A stretch of 32,845 bases of DNA. Origin: RGIG6353 sp045660745 (lineage in GTDB: Bacteria > Bacillota > Clostridia > Oscillospirales > SIG627). The translations under genes were made by a program, and so were the position numbers. Below the pieces are notes generated by a model. It was not told where the DNA came from and ran no database searches. It saw nothing but the letters and a program-made list of their open reading frames with translations. Each line of letters begins with the position of its first letter. The stretch's first letter is position 1. Where the stretch lies: positions 1-32,845 of the forward strand of contig JAZREJ010000023.1 of the NCBI GenBank assembly GCA_045660745.1. Direction: 5' to 3'. Positions 24,055-31,417 of the stretch are shown here, one piece after another.

Positions 24055-24684
24055 TTGAAAATAAATTATTTATCCAAAAGTGACACACGCATATGTATTG
24101 TTATCGGTGAGGGAAAATACACCTTATCCTCAGAAGACCAAATTGACATTGCATCCAAACGCGGTAAGGCTTTGCTTTTTACCGAAGGCGGAGTGAAGAT
24201 TATGCTTTGGCAGAAGATATTTCTTTTTCTTCTGCGATCTATAGCGTGTCTTTTTAAGATCGTACTTTTCGATGTTCACAAGGGGTGGCTGAGCGGGCGT
24301 GAAGTTTTTACGCTGAGCACCGAGCAAGAGCTTGAAGGCGATGAAATAAATATTATTCATACTCAAACGGAATGTCGTTTAGGTGAGTATTTTGTGAAAA
24401 AGCCCAGGCTTTCAATCGACGGTAGGATATGTGATGTGGAGGTAAAGCTTGATAACGGAATTGTTGAATCGGTTTTCTTGAAGCATCTGTTTGACACCTT
24501 TTGGGTTTGGATGTATGCGAATGCAATACTTATACTTGTGTGTGTATTTTCAGGTGTTTTCGAAAAAATTGTTTGGCTTGCTTTAATAACAATTGCTCTT
24601 TATACAACATTATTGTGTTCTTATTTGAAGAAAACCTTCAAGGAAAAGAAAAGAATTATTTCCTTGTCGGAAATAGATGCATAG
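24055..24684 (+). CDS. Putative immunity protein 2, integral membrane protein
   Basis: 209 residues from a TTG start at 24055, set by AGGAG at 24041-24045. Residues 1-55 are hydrophilic. A hydrophobic segment follows (LWQKIFLFLLRSIACLFKIV), then a middle soluble stretch, then two more (WVWMYANAILILVCVFSGVF and IVWLALITIALYTTLLCSYL). It ends in a Lys-rich tail. Three membrane segments next to a membrane-active toxin tip resemble the colicin-type arrangement, where immunity sits in the inner membrane. The assignment is from context only. Confidence 0.65.
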   Translation: MKINYLSKSDTRICIVIGEGKYTLSSEDQIDIASKRGKALLFTEGGVKIMLWQKIFLFLLRSIACLFKIVLFDVHKGWLSGREVFTLSTEQELEGDEINIIHTQTECRLGEYFVKKPRLSIDGRICDVEVKLDNGIVESVFLKHLFDTFWVWMYANAILILVCVFSGVFEKIVWLALITIALYTTLLCSYLKKTFKEKKRIISLSEIDA

Positions 24685-24703
24685 TAGTATATATCGCTTT
24701 AAG

Positions 24704-24732
24704 AAAACGGCGGGACACTGTCCCGCCGTTTT
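24704..24732 (+). terminator. Terminator closing toxin module 2
   Basis: AAAACGGCGGGACA and TGTCCCGCCGTTTT form a perfect 14-bp inverted repeat with one central base. The same G/C core is repeated exactly at 25867-25887. The next promoter's -35 box begins 3 bases later. Confidence 0.9.
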
Positions 24733-24735
24733 CTG

Positions 24736-24764
24736 TTGACAAGGGGAGGGGATTTTGGTAAAAT
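24736..24764 (+). promoter_or_regulatory. Promoter of orphan module 3
   Basis: TTGACA (24736-24741), 17 bp, TAAAAT (24759-24764). It is identical to the module 2 promoter except for one spacer base. Confidence 0.8.
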
Positions 24765-24775
24765 ATACTTAGGGA

Positions 24776-24926
24776 GACAGTTGTCAGCGACACAACCTCC
24801 TTCAGCCTCTCAAACCTTAACCCCTTCCTCTAGCGTAGCTATCTCTATGATTCGGAAACAGGACTCTACTACCTACAGTCAAGATACTATGACCCCGAAA
24901 TCGGAAGATTCATAAATGCCGATGAG
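24776..24926 (+). repeat. Rhs-core end, copy 3 (orphan, with in-frame stop)
   Basis: 151 bp with 6 differences from copy 1 by eye. One changes a TAC Tyr codon to TAG at 24831-24833, which closes the rhs frame; others change Thr to Ser and Thr to Asn. The copy is therefore decaying as a coding sequence while still long and similar enough for homologous recombination. Confidence 0.95.
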
Positions 24927-24941
24927 CCGACGTTTATCGGT

Positions 24942-25547
24942 ATGAGCAACAGCATATCCTCATATATTTCGTATGGATACTGTGATGCAGACCCCGTAAA
25001 CAAGGTTTATAAGGATGGGTGCGTAGCACTTACCGTGACCGCATTATATGCTTTTTGGACGCTAATTGGTCTTACGGCTGCTGCAACGCTAACTCCGATA
25101 GAGCCGATTACAATACGTGATCCTTTTGATCCCACATCCATTTGGAATATTCCGACACATGATTTTGGAGATGTGGTTTTACCAAAGGTAGAACCGGAGT
25201 TGAATTCAAAATCAATCCCCAGCCCCCAAATTGTAGAGGCTGATAGGAATATTAAGCGACGTATAAAAAGATATTCCATCTCTAGATATTGGGCGGCACG
25301 TAGGATAAAAGGAGCAGTGATAATTACAAATTCCATAACTTATTCTCATGCTATTGTAAGATTGCGAAACAATCTTGATGTGTTTACGGTAACGCGTATT
25401 GAAGCCAAACAGCTTGCAAAGGCTGCAGGAGGTCATATTAAACCTACACAATACGAAATAGATACCGGCAAAGAAAACACATTGGGATATTATTGGCATT
25501 ACCATACTTACAATAGAAGTGGCGGACATGTATTTTATTTATTTTAA
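24942..25547 (+). CDS. Orphan Rhs C-terminal toxin 3, putative HxH-type enzyme
   Basis: 201 residues from the ATG at 24942; the frame is open back to the TAG at 24831. The segment YGYCDADPVNKVYKDG is the Rhs core exit. Then come a hydrophobic stretch (VALTVTALYAFWTLIGLTAA), a Pro-rich linker, and a C-terminal domain with KGAVIITNSITYSHAIVRLR, LAKAAGGHIKPTQYEI and GYYWHYHTYNRSGGHVFYLF. The closing HxH...GH pattern recurs in Rhs/YD toxin tips and suggests a metal- or His-dependent nuclease, but I cannot name the family. A small acidic gene follows. Confidence 0.65.
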   Translation: MSNSISSYISYGYCDADPVNKVYKDGCVALTVTALYAFWTLIGLTAAATLTPIEPITIRDPFDPTSIWNIPTHDFGDVVLPKVEPELNSKSIPSPQIVEADRNIKRRIKRYSISRYWAARRIKGAVIITNSITYSHAIVRLRNNLDVFTVTRIEAKQLAKAAGGHIKPTQYEIDTGKENTLGYYWHYHTYNRSGGHVFYLF

Positions 25548-25560
25548 GGAGGTTTTTACT

Positions 25561-25860
25561 TTGAAAAATATTTGTGTTGATTTTGGATTGGATCTTTTTA
25601 TTATTTGTGTTCCGGATAATATTGAAAGTTATCACAAAAAATATCAAAGGATGTTCGATAAATGGGTGGATAGAGATCCCGACTTCCGTGGCTTGTACGT
25701 GGAAATTAACGGTAAAAAAGGTAAATCTTTCGGAGTAGATGATTTTGTTGACTATTTGAATGAGTATCACATTAATGATCAAAACGAAAAGGCTTTCGTG
25801 TTAAAAAGAAATGTCAGTTATGATGATTATCCCAAGAATATGAAGGTTTTATATTTTTAA
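25561..25860 (+). CDS. Putative immunity protein 3
   Basis: 99 residues from a TTG start at 25561, set by AAGGAGG about 8 bases upstream; an earlier in-frame start at 25519 lies inside the toxin gene and lacks such a site. Small, soluble and Asp/Glu-rich (MFDKWVDRDPDFRGLYVEI, GVDDFVDYLNEYHIN), as expected for a cytoplasmic inhibitor of a nuclease. It starts 13 bases after the toxin stop. No family recognised. Confidence 0.7.
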   Translation: MKNICVDFGLDLFIICVPDNIESYHKKYQRMFDKWVDRDPDFRGLYVEINGKKGKSFGVDDFVDYLNEYHINDQNEKAFVLKRNVSYDDYPKNMKVLYF

Positions 25861-25866
25861 AGTAAA

Positions 25867-25894
25867 CGGCGGGACACTGTCCCGCCGCTTTTTT
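25867..25894 (+). terminator. Terminator closing toxin module 3
   Basis: CGGCGGGACA and TGTCCCGCCG around one base, followed by CTTTTTT. The palindrome is the same as in the module 2 terminator, so the terminator travels with the module. No promoter block follows. Confidence 0.9.
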
Positions 25895-25927
25895 GTAAGA
25901 AAATATTTGAAAAATTCGGATTATATA

Positions 25928-25956
25928 TTGATAATATTGGTAAAATAATGTATAAT
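25928..25956 (+). promoter_or_regulatory. Promoter of the yfmF-yfmH-lgt-folD operon
   Basis: TTGATA (25928-25933), a 17-bp spacer and TATAAT (25951-25956), 31 bases before the yfmF start. Confidence 0.75.
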
Positions 25957-25987
25957 AAATTACTAAAACAAGTAAAAGGAGAAGTCT

Positions 25988-27268
25988 ATGGACGGCTTTG
26001 ACGTAATAACGAAAAAACTTGCAAACGGTGTCTTGCTTCACACCATTGCAGATGAAAAATACAAGACCGAATATTTAAGCGTATTTGCATCTCTTCCGCT
26101 GAGCGAGGAGAGTGCAACCTATGCCTCTCTTACGGCGCGTGTGCTCCAGAGGGGAAGCGTAAATTATCCCACCATGAAGGCACTGTCCCGTGCACTTGAC
26201 GAAAACTACGCCGCTACCCTTGGGGCAAGCGCGTTCAAATGCGGGGAAAAGGAAGTCTTCTCCCTGAACCTTGTTACCGTAAAGGAGCGATATGCACTTT
26301 CTGGTGAGACTGTTTTCAAAAACTGCCTTGAAATACTTGAGGATATGTATAAGAATCCGCTTCTTGAAAACGGAGGATTTGTTTCCGAGTATTTTGAAGG
26401 CGAAAGGCAGAATCTCATCGACGCAATATCCGCACAGATAAACAACAAGGCGTCATATTCCCGACACCGATTCCTTGCGTCAATGTGCGAGGGTGAGGCG
26501 TTTGGTGTTAACGGAGATGGAGATATTGAGACAGCGAAAAAGGCGACTTCGGAGGCTCTTTACGCTTTTTATAAAAATACAGTCATGAATGCACCGTGCG
26601 ATATATTCTACGTTGGCGAAAAGAGTGCTGATGAGGTGGCTTCCCTTATTGCGCCCATTTTTTCTGACAGAAACGCCAAAGCTCCTGACGAGTGCGATAT
26701 CATATACGGAAAAAGAGAGGTCAAGCGGGTTTGTGAGAACATGGATATTGCCCAAGGACATCTTTGGATAGGTTTCCGCACCGGGCTTACCTACAACAGC
26801 CCCGACTATCTTGCAGGAGTCATGTTCAACATGGTTCTCGGAGGAGACGTTACGGGCAAGATGTTTATGAACCTTCGCGAGAAGATGTCGCTCTGCTATA
26901 CCTGTCATTCGTCTCTTGATTCGGCAAAGGGACTTCTCATGGCATACGCGGGAATCGACGTGGCGAATGCCGAGGTTGCCGAAAAGGCGTTCTTTGAACA
27001 GCTTGAAAAGATACAAAACGGTGAGATAACCGACGAGGAGATATCGGATGCTAAGAAATCCTACGCAAACAGAATGCGTGAGATACTCGACAATCCTTCA
27101 ATTCTTCCCATGTGGTACTTCATCCGCCTCGGCGCATGGGACGTGAGAGACCCTGCGAGAGATGCCGAGGACATCGACAAAATTACGCGCGAGGATATCG
27201 TGAGAATATCAAGGACCGTTGAGCTTGATACAGTGTATCTGCTTGCGGGAAAGGGGGATAAGGAATGA
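25988..27268 (+). CDS. yfmF: M16-family peptidase-like protein YfmF (EF-P modification associated), non-catalytic
   Basis: 426 residues, cytoplasmic, with the two-lobed M16 peptidase fold. In the place of the zinc motif it has SATYASLTARVLQRGS, with no HxxEH, so it is the inactive partner of a heterodimer. The R/Y-bearing C-terminal lobe is present (MVLGGDVTGKMFMNLREKMS, LCYTCHSS). The pair YfmF/YfmH is named by annotation pipelines for a link to EF-P 5-aminopentanol modification in Bacillus subtilis; the direct role is not established. ATG at 25988 follows AAAGGAG. It overlaps yfmH by four bases (ATGA). Confidence 0.9.
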   Translation: MDGFDVITKKLANGVLLHTIADEKYKTEYLSVFASLPLSEESATYASLTARVLQRGSVNYPTMKALSRALDENYAATLGASAFKCGEKEVFSLNLVTVKERYALSGETVFKNCLEILEDMYKNPLLENGGFVSEYFEGERQNLIDAISAQINNKASYSRHRFLASMCEGEAFGVNGDGDIETAKKATSEALYAFYKNTVMNAPCDIFYVGEKSADEVASLIAPIFSDRNAKAPDECDIIYGKREVKRVCENMDIAQGHLWIGFRTGLTYNSPDYLAGVMFNMVLGGDVTGKMFMNLREKMSLCYTCHSSLDSAKGLLMAYAGIDVANAEVAEKAFFEQLEKIQNGEITDEEISDAKKSYANRMREILDNPSILPMWYFIRLGAWDVRDPARDAEDIDKITREDIVRISRTVELDTVYLLAGKGDKE

Positions 27269-28566
27269 ATTTCAGCATGACCGAGAGCGCAAGGCTCGGA
27301 GAAAAATATTTCAGAGGTAAGCATGAATCGGGGCTTGAAATAATAGTTATTCCCAAGAAGCAGACGACTCTTTACGCACTTTTTGCCTCACGTTACGGCT
27401 CGGTGGATAATCGCTTTAAAACGAGAGAGGAAAAAGAGTTTCACGACGTGCCCGAGGGAGTGGCGCATTTTCTTGAGCATAAGCTTTTTGAAAACTCGGA
27501 CGGTGAGGATACATTTCTCAGATTTTCAAAGCTTGGTGCTTCCTGTAATGCATTCACCTCAAACGACGTAACGGCTTACCTCTTTACCGCGACCGAGAAT
27601 TACTACGAGTCGATTGAGGAGCTTGTGAGATTTGTGTCCGACCCGTATTTCACTCCCGAAACGGTGGAGAAGGAGATGGGCATTATTGAGCAAGAGCTTC
27701 GCATGTACGAGGATAACCCGCACAGAGCACTTTATGAAAATATGCTCCTTTGCCTTTACGAAAACCATCCCGTGAGAATACCCGTCGGAGGCACCCCCGA
27801 GACAATAAGACGGATAACTCCCGAAATACTTTATAACTGCTACAATACCTTCTATAACCCCTGCAATATGATGCTTATCGTATGCGGTGACATTGATGAG
27901 ATGAAGGTGGCGGAGGCTGTTAATCGCACACTTCCCGAGAGGGAAAAGGTGTTTGTTGATAAGGGCTCATACACAGAGAAAAAAGAGGTGTGCGAGAAGT
28001 ATCGCGAGAAATTCTTCCCGATATCCCTTCCGCTCTTTTGCATCGGAGTCAAGGACCCTGACCTTAAATGCGAAAAGAACGACGTGTTACGCCGTGAGCT
28101 TGAGCATACCATCCTTATCGAAATGATATTCGGCAGAGGCTCGTCGCTTTTTGAAGAGCTTTATTCCGAAGGACTTATAAATCAAAAGTTTGACGCCTCC
28201 TATCAGGCATCAACAAGCTTTTCACATACCGTGATATCGGGTGAGAGCCGTGACGTTGGCGAGGTATACAAGAGGGTGCTTGCCGAGACTGAGGCTTACA
28301 GAAGCGGTGAGAAGGTGCTGCTCCCCGAGGACTTTTCAAGAGCAGTCAAGCTTACCTGGGGTATGTGCGCTCAGGTGTGGAACTCCACCACTGACATAGG
28401 AGACGCATTCCTTGACTATGAGCTTGTAAATTCAGACGTCACCGACCTTCCCGAGATACTTTCATCCATTACGCTTGAGGATATCAAGGCGCGTCTTGAA
28501 ATCTCTTACAGTGAGAAATATTTCGCACTTGCGGTAGTCAAGCCCTTAAAGGAGGATGAAGAATGA
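27265..28566 (+). CDS. yfmH: M16-family zinc peptidase YfmH (EF-P modification associated)
   Basis: 433 residues. The inverted zinc motif HFLEH is at 68-72, in the context DVPEGVAHFLEHKLFENSDG, and the distal Glu lies in KEMGIIEQELRMYEDNP, so this is the catalytic partner of YfmF. The LGASCNAFTSNDVTAYLFTA strand is also standard for M16 enzymes. It overlaps yfmF upstream and lgt downstream, each by an ATGA, so the three are translated in step. Confidence 0.93.
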   Translation: MNFSMTESARLGEKYFRGKHESGLEIIVIPKKQTTLYALFASRYGSVDNRFKTREEKEFHDVPEGVAHFLEHKLFENSDGEDTFLRFSKLGASCNAFTSNDVTAYLFTATENYYESIEELVRFVSDPYFTPETVEKEMGIIEQELRMYEDNPHRALYENMLLCLYENHPVRIPVGGTPETIRRITPEILYNCYNTFYNPCNMMLIVCGDIDEMKVAEAVNRTLPEREKVFVDKGSYTEKKEVCEKYREKFFPISLPLFCIGVKDPDLKCEKNDVLRRELEHTILIEMIFGRGSSLFEELYSEGLINQKFDASYQASTSFSHTVISGESRDVGEVYKRVLAETEAYRSGEKVLLPEDFSRAVKLTWGMCAQVWNSTTDIGDAFLDYELVNSDVTDLPEILSSITLEDIKARLEISYSEKYFALAVVKPLKEDEE

Positions 28567-29372
28567 GCACACTATCTTTCCCCGGACTCGGTATAGGCGA
28601 GTTTACAATCAATCCTATAATAAATGTGCCCTTTTTATCGCGCGGTATCGCGTGGTACGGAGTTATCATATGCACAGGCATCATACTCGGATTTTTGTAC
28701 GGCCTTTATCGCTGTAAGAAGGAGAACTTCAAGTCGGACGATTTTTACGACATGGTGCTTCTTGCGGTGCCGATGGCAATAGTGTTTGCCCGTCTTTACT
28801 ACGTTATATTCGACCCGACTCCAAACTATAACTCGTTTGTCGACGTTATTGCCATATGGCGCGGAGGCATCGCGATTTACGGTGCTATAATCGGCGGAGC
28901 GCTCGGAGTTTTCATCATGTCGCGCATCAAGAAGAAGTCAATGCTTCTTCTCGGTGATATCATGGCACCTTGCGTTATGATAGGTCAGTTTATCGGGCGC
29001 TGGGGCAATTTCGTCAATGCTGAGGCTCACGGCGGCGAGTGTACACTCCCTTGGAGAATGGGCATCGGAAGCGGCGATGCGGCAATTTTCGTTCATCCCA
29101 CGTTCCTTTATGAGTCACTCTGGAATCTTGCGGGCTTCTTACTGCTTCATTTCGTTGTGGCAAAGCGTAAGCGCTATGACGGACAGCTCATGTTTTTCTG
29201 GCTTGCGTGGTACGGCTTTGGCAGAATGCTTATAGAACCCATGCGCACCGACAGCCTTAAGGCGGGTGTGTTCGACGTGTCAACTCTTGTGGGACTCGGA
29301 TGCTTTGCGGTATTTACATTTTTATATATTTGGTTTTTGAAGAAGGAGAAAAGAAATGGCACAGATAATTGA
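28563..29372 (+). CDS. lgt: Prolipoprotein diacylglyceryl transferase
   Basis: Transfers diacylglycerol from phosphatidylglycerol to the lipobox Cys of prolipoproteins, in the cytoplasmic membrane. 269 residues with about seven membrane segments. The Lgt signature appears as GQFIGRWGNFVNAEAHGG, with the essential Arg-Gly-Asn-Asn residues, and PTFLYESLWNL and FGRMLIEPMRTD are the other conserved blocks. ATG at 28563 overlaps the yfmH stop; folD starts 17 bases before its end. Confidence 0.97.
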   Translation: MSTLSFPGLGIGEFTINPIINVPFLSRGIAWYGVIICTGIILGFLYGLYRCKKENFKSDDFYDMVLLAVPMAIVFARLYYVIFDPTPNYNSFVDVIAIWRGGIAIYGAIIGGALGVFIMSRIKKKSMLLLGDIMAPCVMIGQFIGRWGNFVNAEAHGGECTLPWRMGIGSGDAAIFVHPTFLYESLWNLAGFLLLHFVVAKRKRYDGQLMFFWLAWYGFGRMLIEPMRTDSLKAGVFDVSTLVGLGCFAVFTFLYIWFLKKEKRNGTDN

Positions 29373-30219
29373 CGGAAAGCTCGTTTCACGCAGTGTGAGA
29401 GAGAGCATAAAGGCAAAGGTGGATGCACTTCCCGAGGGCGCACGCCGTCCCGGGCTTGCTGTAATAATAGTCGGAGAGGACCCCGCATCTAAGGTGTACG
29501 TGAGAAATAAGAAGCTTGCGTGCGAGGAGGTAGGATATCTTTCCCGTGAGTATGCGCTCCCTGCCGAGACTCCCGAGGCAGAGCTTCTTGCACTTATTGA
29601 TAGCCTTAACGGGGATGATGAGATAGACGGAATACTCGTTCAGCTTCCCTTACCAAAGGGATTTGACGAAAAGAAGGTTATAGGACACATTTCTCCATCA
29701 AAGGACGTTGATGCATTTTCTTACGTTAATGTGGGACGCATTACGGTGGGAGATGCGGATTTTGTACCCTGTACACCTGCGGGTGTTATGGAGCTTCTTT
29801 CCTACTACGGAATTGAGCTTGAGGGAAAGCGCGCTGTCGTTGTCGGACGAAGCAATATTGTAGGTAAGCCTCAGGCGCTCCTTCTTCTTGAAAAGAATGC
29901 CACTGTTACCGTTACACACTCAAGAACACGCGACCTTCCAAGCATGACAAGAGAGGCGGACGTGCTTGTGGTTGCGATAGGACGTGCGAAATTCGTAACA
30001 GCCGATATGGTTAAGGAGGGCGCTGTTGTCATTGACGTTGGAATGAACAGAGACGAGAACGGCAAGCTTTGCGGAGACGTGGACTTTGAGGCTGTAAAGG
30101 ACAAGGTGAGCCACATCACTCCCGTGCCCGGAGGAGTGGGTCCTATGACCATTACGATGCTTCTTTCCAACACTATTTCTGCGGCAAATGCGGCAGAAGA
30201 GAGAAAATTGGGAAAATAA
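29356..30219 (+). CDS. folD: Bifunctional methylene-THF dehydrogenase/methenyl-THF cyclohydrolase
   Basis: Interconverts 5,10-methylene- and 10-formyl-tetrahydrofolate for purine and formyl-Met supply. 287 residues, normal length. The catalytic YxxxK is Tyr48-Lys52 in SKVYVRNKKLACEEVG; QLPLPKGFDEKKVI, DVDAFSYVN, PCTPAGVMELL and GRSNIVGKPQALLLL follow in standard order. ATG at 29356, with AGGAG upstream, lies inside the end of lgt. No separate terminator is obvious before the rplU promoter. Confidence 0.97.
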   Translation: MAQIIDGKLVSRSVRESIKAKVDALPEGARRPGLAVIIVGEDPASKVYVRNKKLACEEVGYLSREYALPAETPEAELLALIDSLNGDDEIDGILVQLPLPKGFDEKKVIGHISPSKDVDAFSYVNVGRITVGDADFVPCTPAGVMELLSYYGIELEGKRAVVVGRSNIVGKPQALLLLEKNATVTVTHSRTRDLPSMTREADVLVVAIGRAKFVTADMVKEGAVVIDVGMNRDENGKLCGDVDFEAVKDKVSHITPVPGGVGPMTITMLLSNTISAANAAEERKLGK

Positions 30220-30263
30220 TTTTGCTTTTGTAAAAAAATAGTTGAAAAATAGTCAAAAACCTA

Positions 30264-30293
30264 TTGACATTCACAAAAAATAGATGATATAAT
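30264..30293 (+). promoter_or_regulatory. Promoter of rplU-prp-rpmA
   Basis: TTGACA (30264-30269), an 18-bp spacer and TATAAT (30288-30293), about 85 bases before the rplU start. Confidence 0.8.
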
Positions 30294-30299
30294 AATACG

Positions 30300-30376
30300 C
30301 CGCATACTATAGGGTCAAGTGCGAAAGCCCCCTTTTAAAGTAGCGAGTCTTATATTGAAAGAGAGGAAAACTTTTC
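30300..30376 (+). ncRNA. Probable L21 ribosomal leader
   Basis: The short untranslated region between promoter and rplU has G/C-rich segments (GGGTCAAGTGCGAAAGCCCC) that can fold, and sits where Firmicutes carry the conserved L21 leader RNA, proposed to give autoregulation. I judge this from position and foldable sequence, not from a model search. Confidence 0.45.
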
Positions 30377-30688
30377 ATGTTAGCAGTTTATGAAACAGGT
30401 GGAAAGCAGTACAAGGTCAGCGAGGGTGATATTATTTTCGTTGAGAAGTTGGGTGTTGAGGAAGGCGAGAAGGTAACCTTCGAGAGCGTTCTTGCAGTAT
30501 CCAAGGGCGAAAATACCACTTTCGGCGCTCCGTATATCGACGGCGCTAAGATCGAGGCTAACGTTGTAAAGAACGGCCGTGCTAAGAAGATCGTTGTATT
30601 CAAGTACAAGCCTAAGAAGAACGAGAAGAAAAAGCAGGGTCACAGACAGCCTTACACCAAGATCCAGATCAACAGCATCATTCTTTAA
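30377..30688 (+). CDS. rplU: 50S ribosomal protein L21
   Basis: 103 residues, full length. MLAVYETGGKQYKVSEGDII is the diagnostic L21 opening, and the KKQGHRQPYTKIQINSI ending is also characteristic. GAGAGG upstream of the ATG at 30377 serves as ribosome binding site. First gene of the rplU-prp-rpmA operon. Confidence 0.98.
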   Translation: MLAVYETGGKQYKVSEGDIIFVEKLGVEEGEKVTFESVLAVSKGENTTFGAPYIDGAKIEANVVKNGRAKKIVVFKYKPKKNEKKKQGHRQPYTKIQINSIIL

Positions 30689-30694
30689 TTTAAG

Positions 30695-31051
30695 ATGACA
30701 AAGATCAGATTTCTCAAATCGGACGGCGTTTTCTACGGCTTCGAGGAGGAGGGGCACGCAGGCTTTTCGGAGGCGGGCACGGATATTATCTGTTCCGCTA
30801 TCTCCGCAATGACCATGCTTGTTATCAACACCATCGAGGTTGCGGTCGGCTCCGACGTTGAGTACAGTATCGACGAAGATACTACAAATATCAAGGTTCT
30901 TGCAAAAGGAGCTCTTGAAAAATTCGAGAGCGACGAAAAAAAGCGCTTTGCCGTTGCAAGCGTACTTATGGGCTATTACCTTCAGCTTAACGATATGCTC
31001 GAGGATTACTACGAGTTTATCGATGTTGAAGAGGAAGAACGCCCTGTGTGA
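30695..31051 (+). CDS. prp: Ribosomal-processing cysteine protease Prp
   Basis: 118 residues. GHAGFSEAGTDIICSAISAM holds the catalytic pair His21 and Cys33 of the Prp (YsxB) family. Prp removes the N-terminal extension of L27, which is present in the next gene, so the enzyme and its substrate are adjacent. The start is 6 bases after rplU with only a weak ribosome binding site, suggesting coupling to rplU translation. Confidence 0.95.
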   Translation: MTKIRFLKSDGVFYGFEEEGHAGFSEAGTDIICSAISAMTMLVINTIEVAVGSDVEYSIDEDTTNIKVLAKGALEKFESDEKKRFAVASVLMGYYLQLNDMLEDYYEFIDVEEEERPV

Positions 31052-31080
31052 CGGCACTAAATTTTACGGAGGAAAAAACG

Positions 31081-31359
31081 ATGATTAGAATTAGTTTACA
31101 GTTCTTTGCTCATATAAAGGGAGTTGGTTCTACCAAGAACGGCCGCGACAGTGAGCCTAAGCGTCTTGGCGTTAAGAGAGCTGACGGACAGGCAGTTACC
31201 GCTGGTTGCATTATCGTAAGACAGCGCGGAACTAAGATCCATCCCGGCAACAACGTTGGTATCGGTACCGACGACACCCTTTTCGCTCTTATCGACGGAA
31301 AGGTTAAGTTCGAGCACAAGGATAAGAACAGAAAGTGCGTTAGCGTATACGCTGACTAA
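31081..31359 (+). CDS. rpmA: 50S ribosomal protein L27, with Prp-cleaved N-terminal extension
   Basis: 92 residues. It begins MIRISLQFFAHIKGVGSTKN: the LQFFA motif at residues 6-10 is the Prp recognition site, and cleavage after Ala10 would leave a mature N-terminus HIKGVGSTKNG close to the peptidyl-transferase centre. ATG at 31081 follows GGAGG; an in-frame upstream GTG at 31048 overlaps prp and is not used. A terminator follows at 31366. Confidence 0.98.
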   Translation: MIRISLQFFAHIKGVGSTKNGRDSEPKRLGVKRADGQAVTAGCIIVRQRGTKIHPGNNVGIGTDDTLFALIDGKVKFEHKDKNRKCVSVYAD

Positions 31360-31365
31360 AAAGAT

Positions 31366-31394
31366 AAAGCCGAGGTTATTTATGCCTCGGCTTT
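31366..31394 (+). terminator. Terminator of rplU-prp-rpmA
   Basis: AAAGCCGAGG (31366-31375) and CCTCGGCTTT (31385-31394) form a perfect 10-bp stem followed by CTTTT. It ends only 23 bases before the start of the next gene. Confidence 0.9.
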
Positions 31395-31417
31395 CTTTTA
31401 CGGAGAGAGAGGAAAGT

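Noticed and set aside
25444..25782. Minus-strand open frame over toxin and immunity 3
   Set aside because: No ribosome binding site, low-complexity Ile/Asn sequence, antisense to two better genes.
31256..31417. Longer start for the nucleotidyltransferase
   Set aside because: It would overlap rpmA and cross its terminator; the family begins at the G-rich loop just after ATG 31418.
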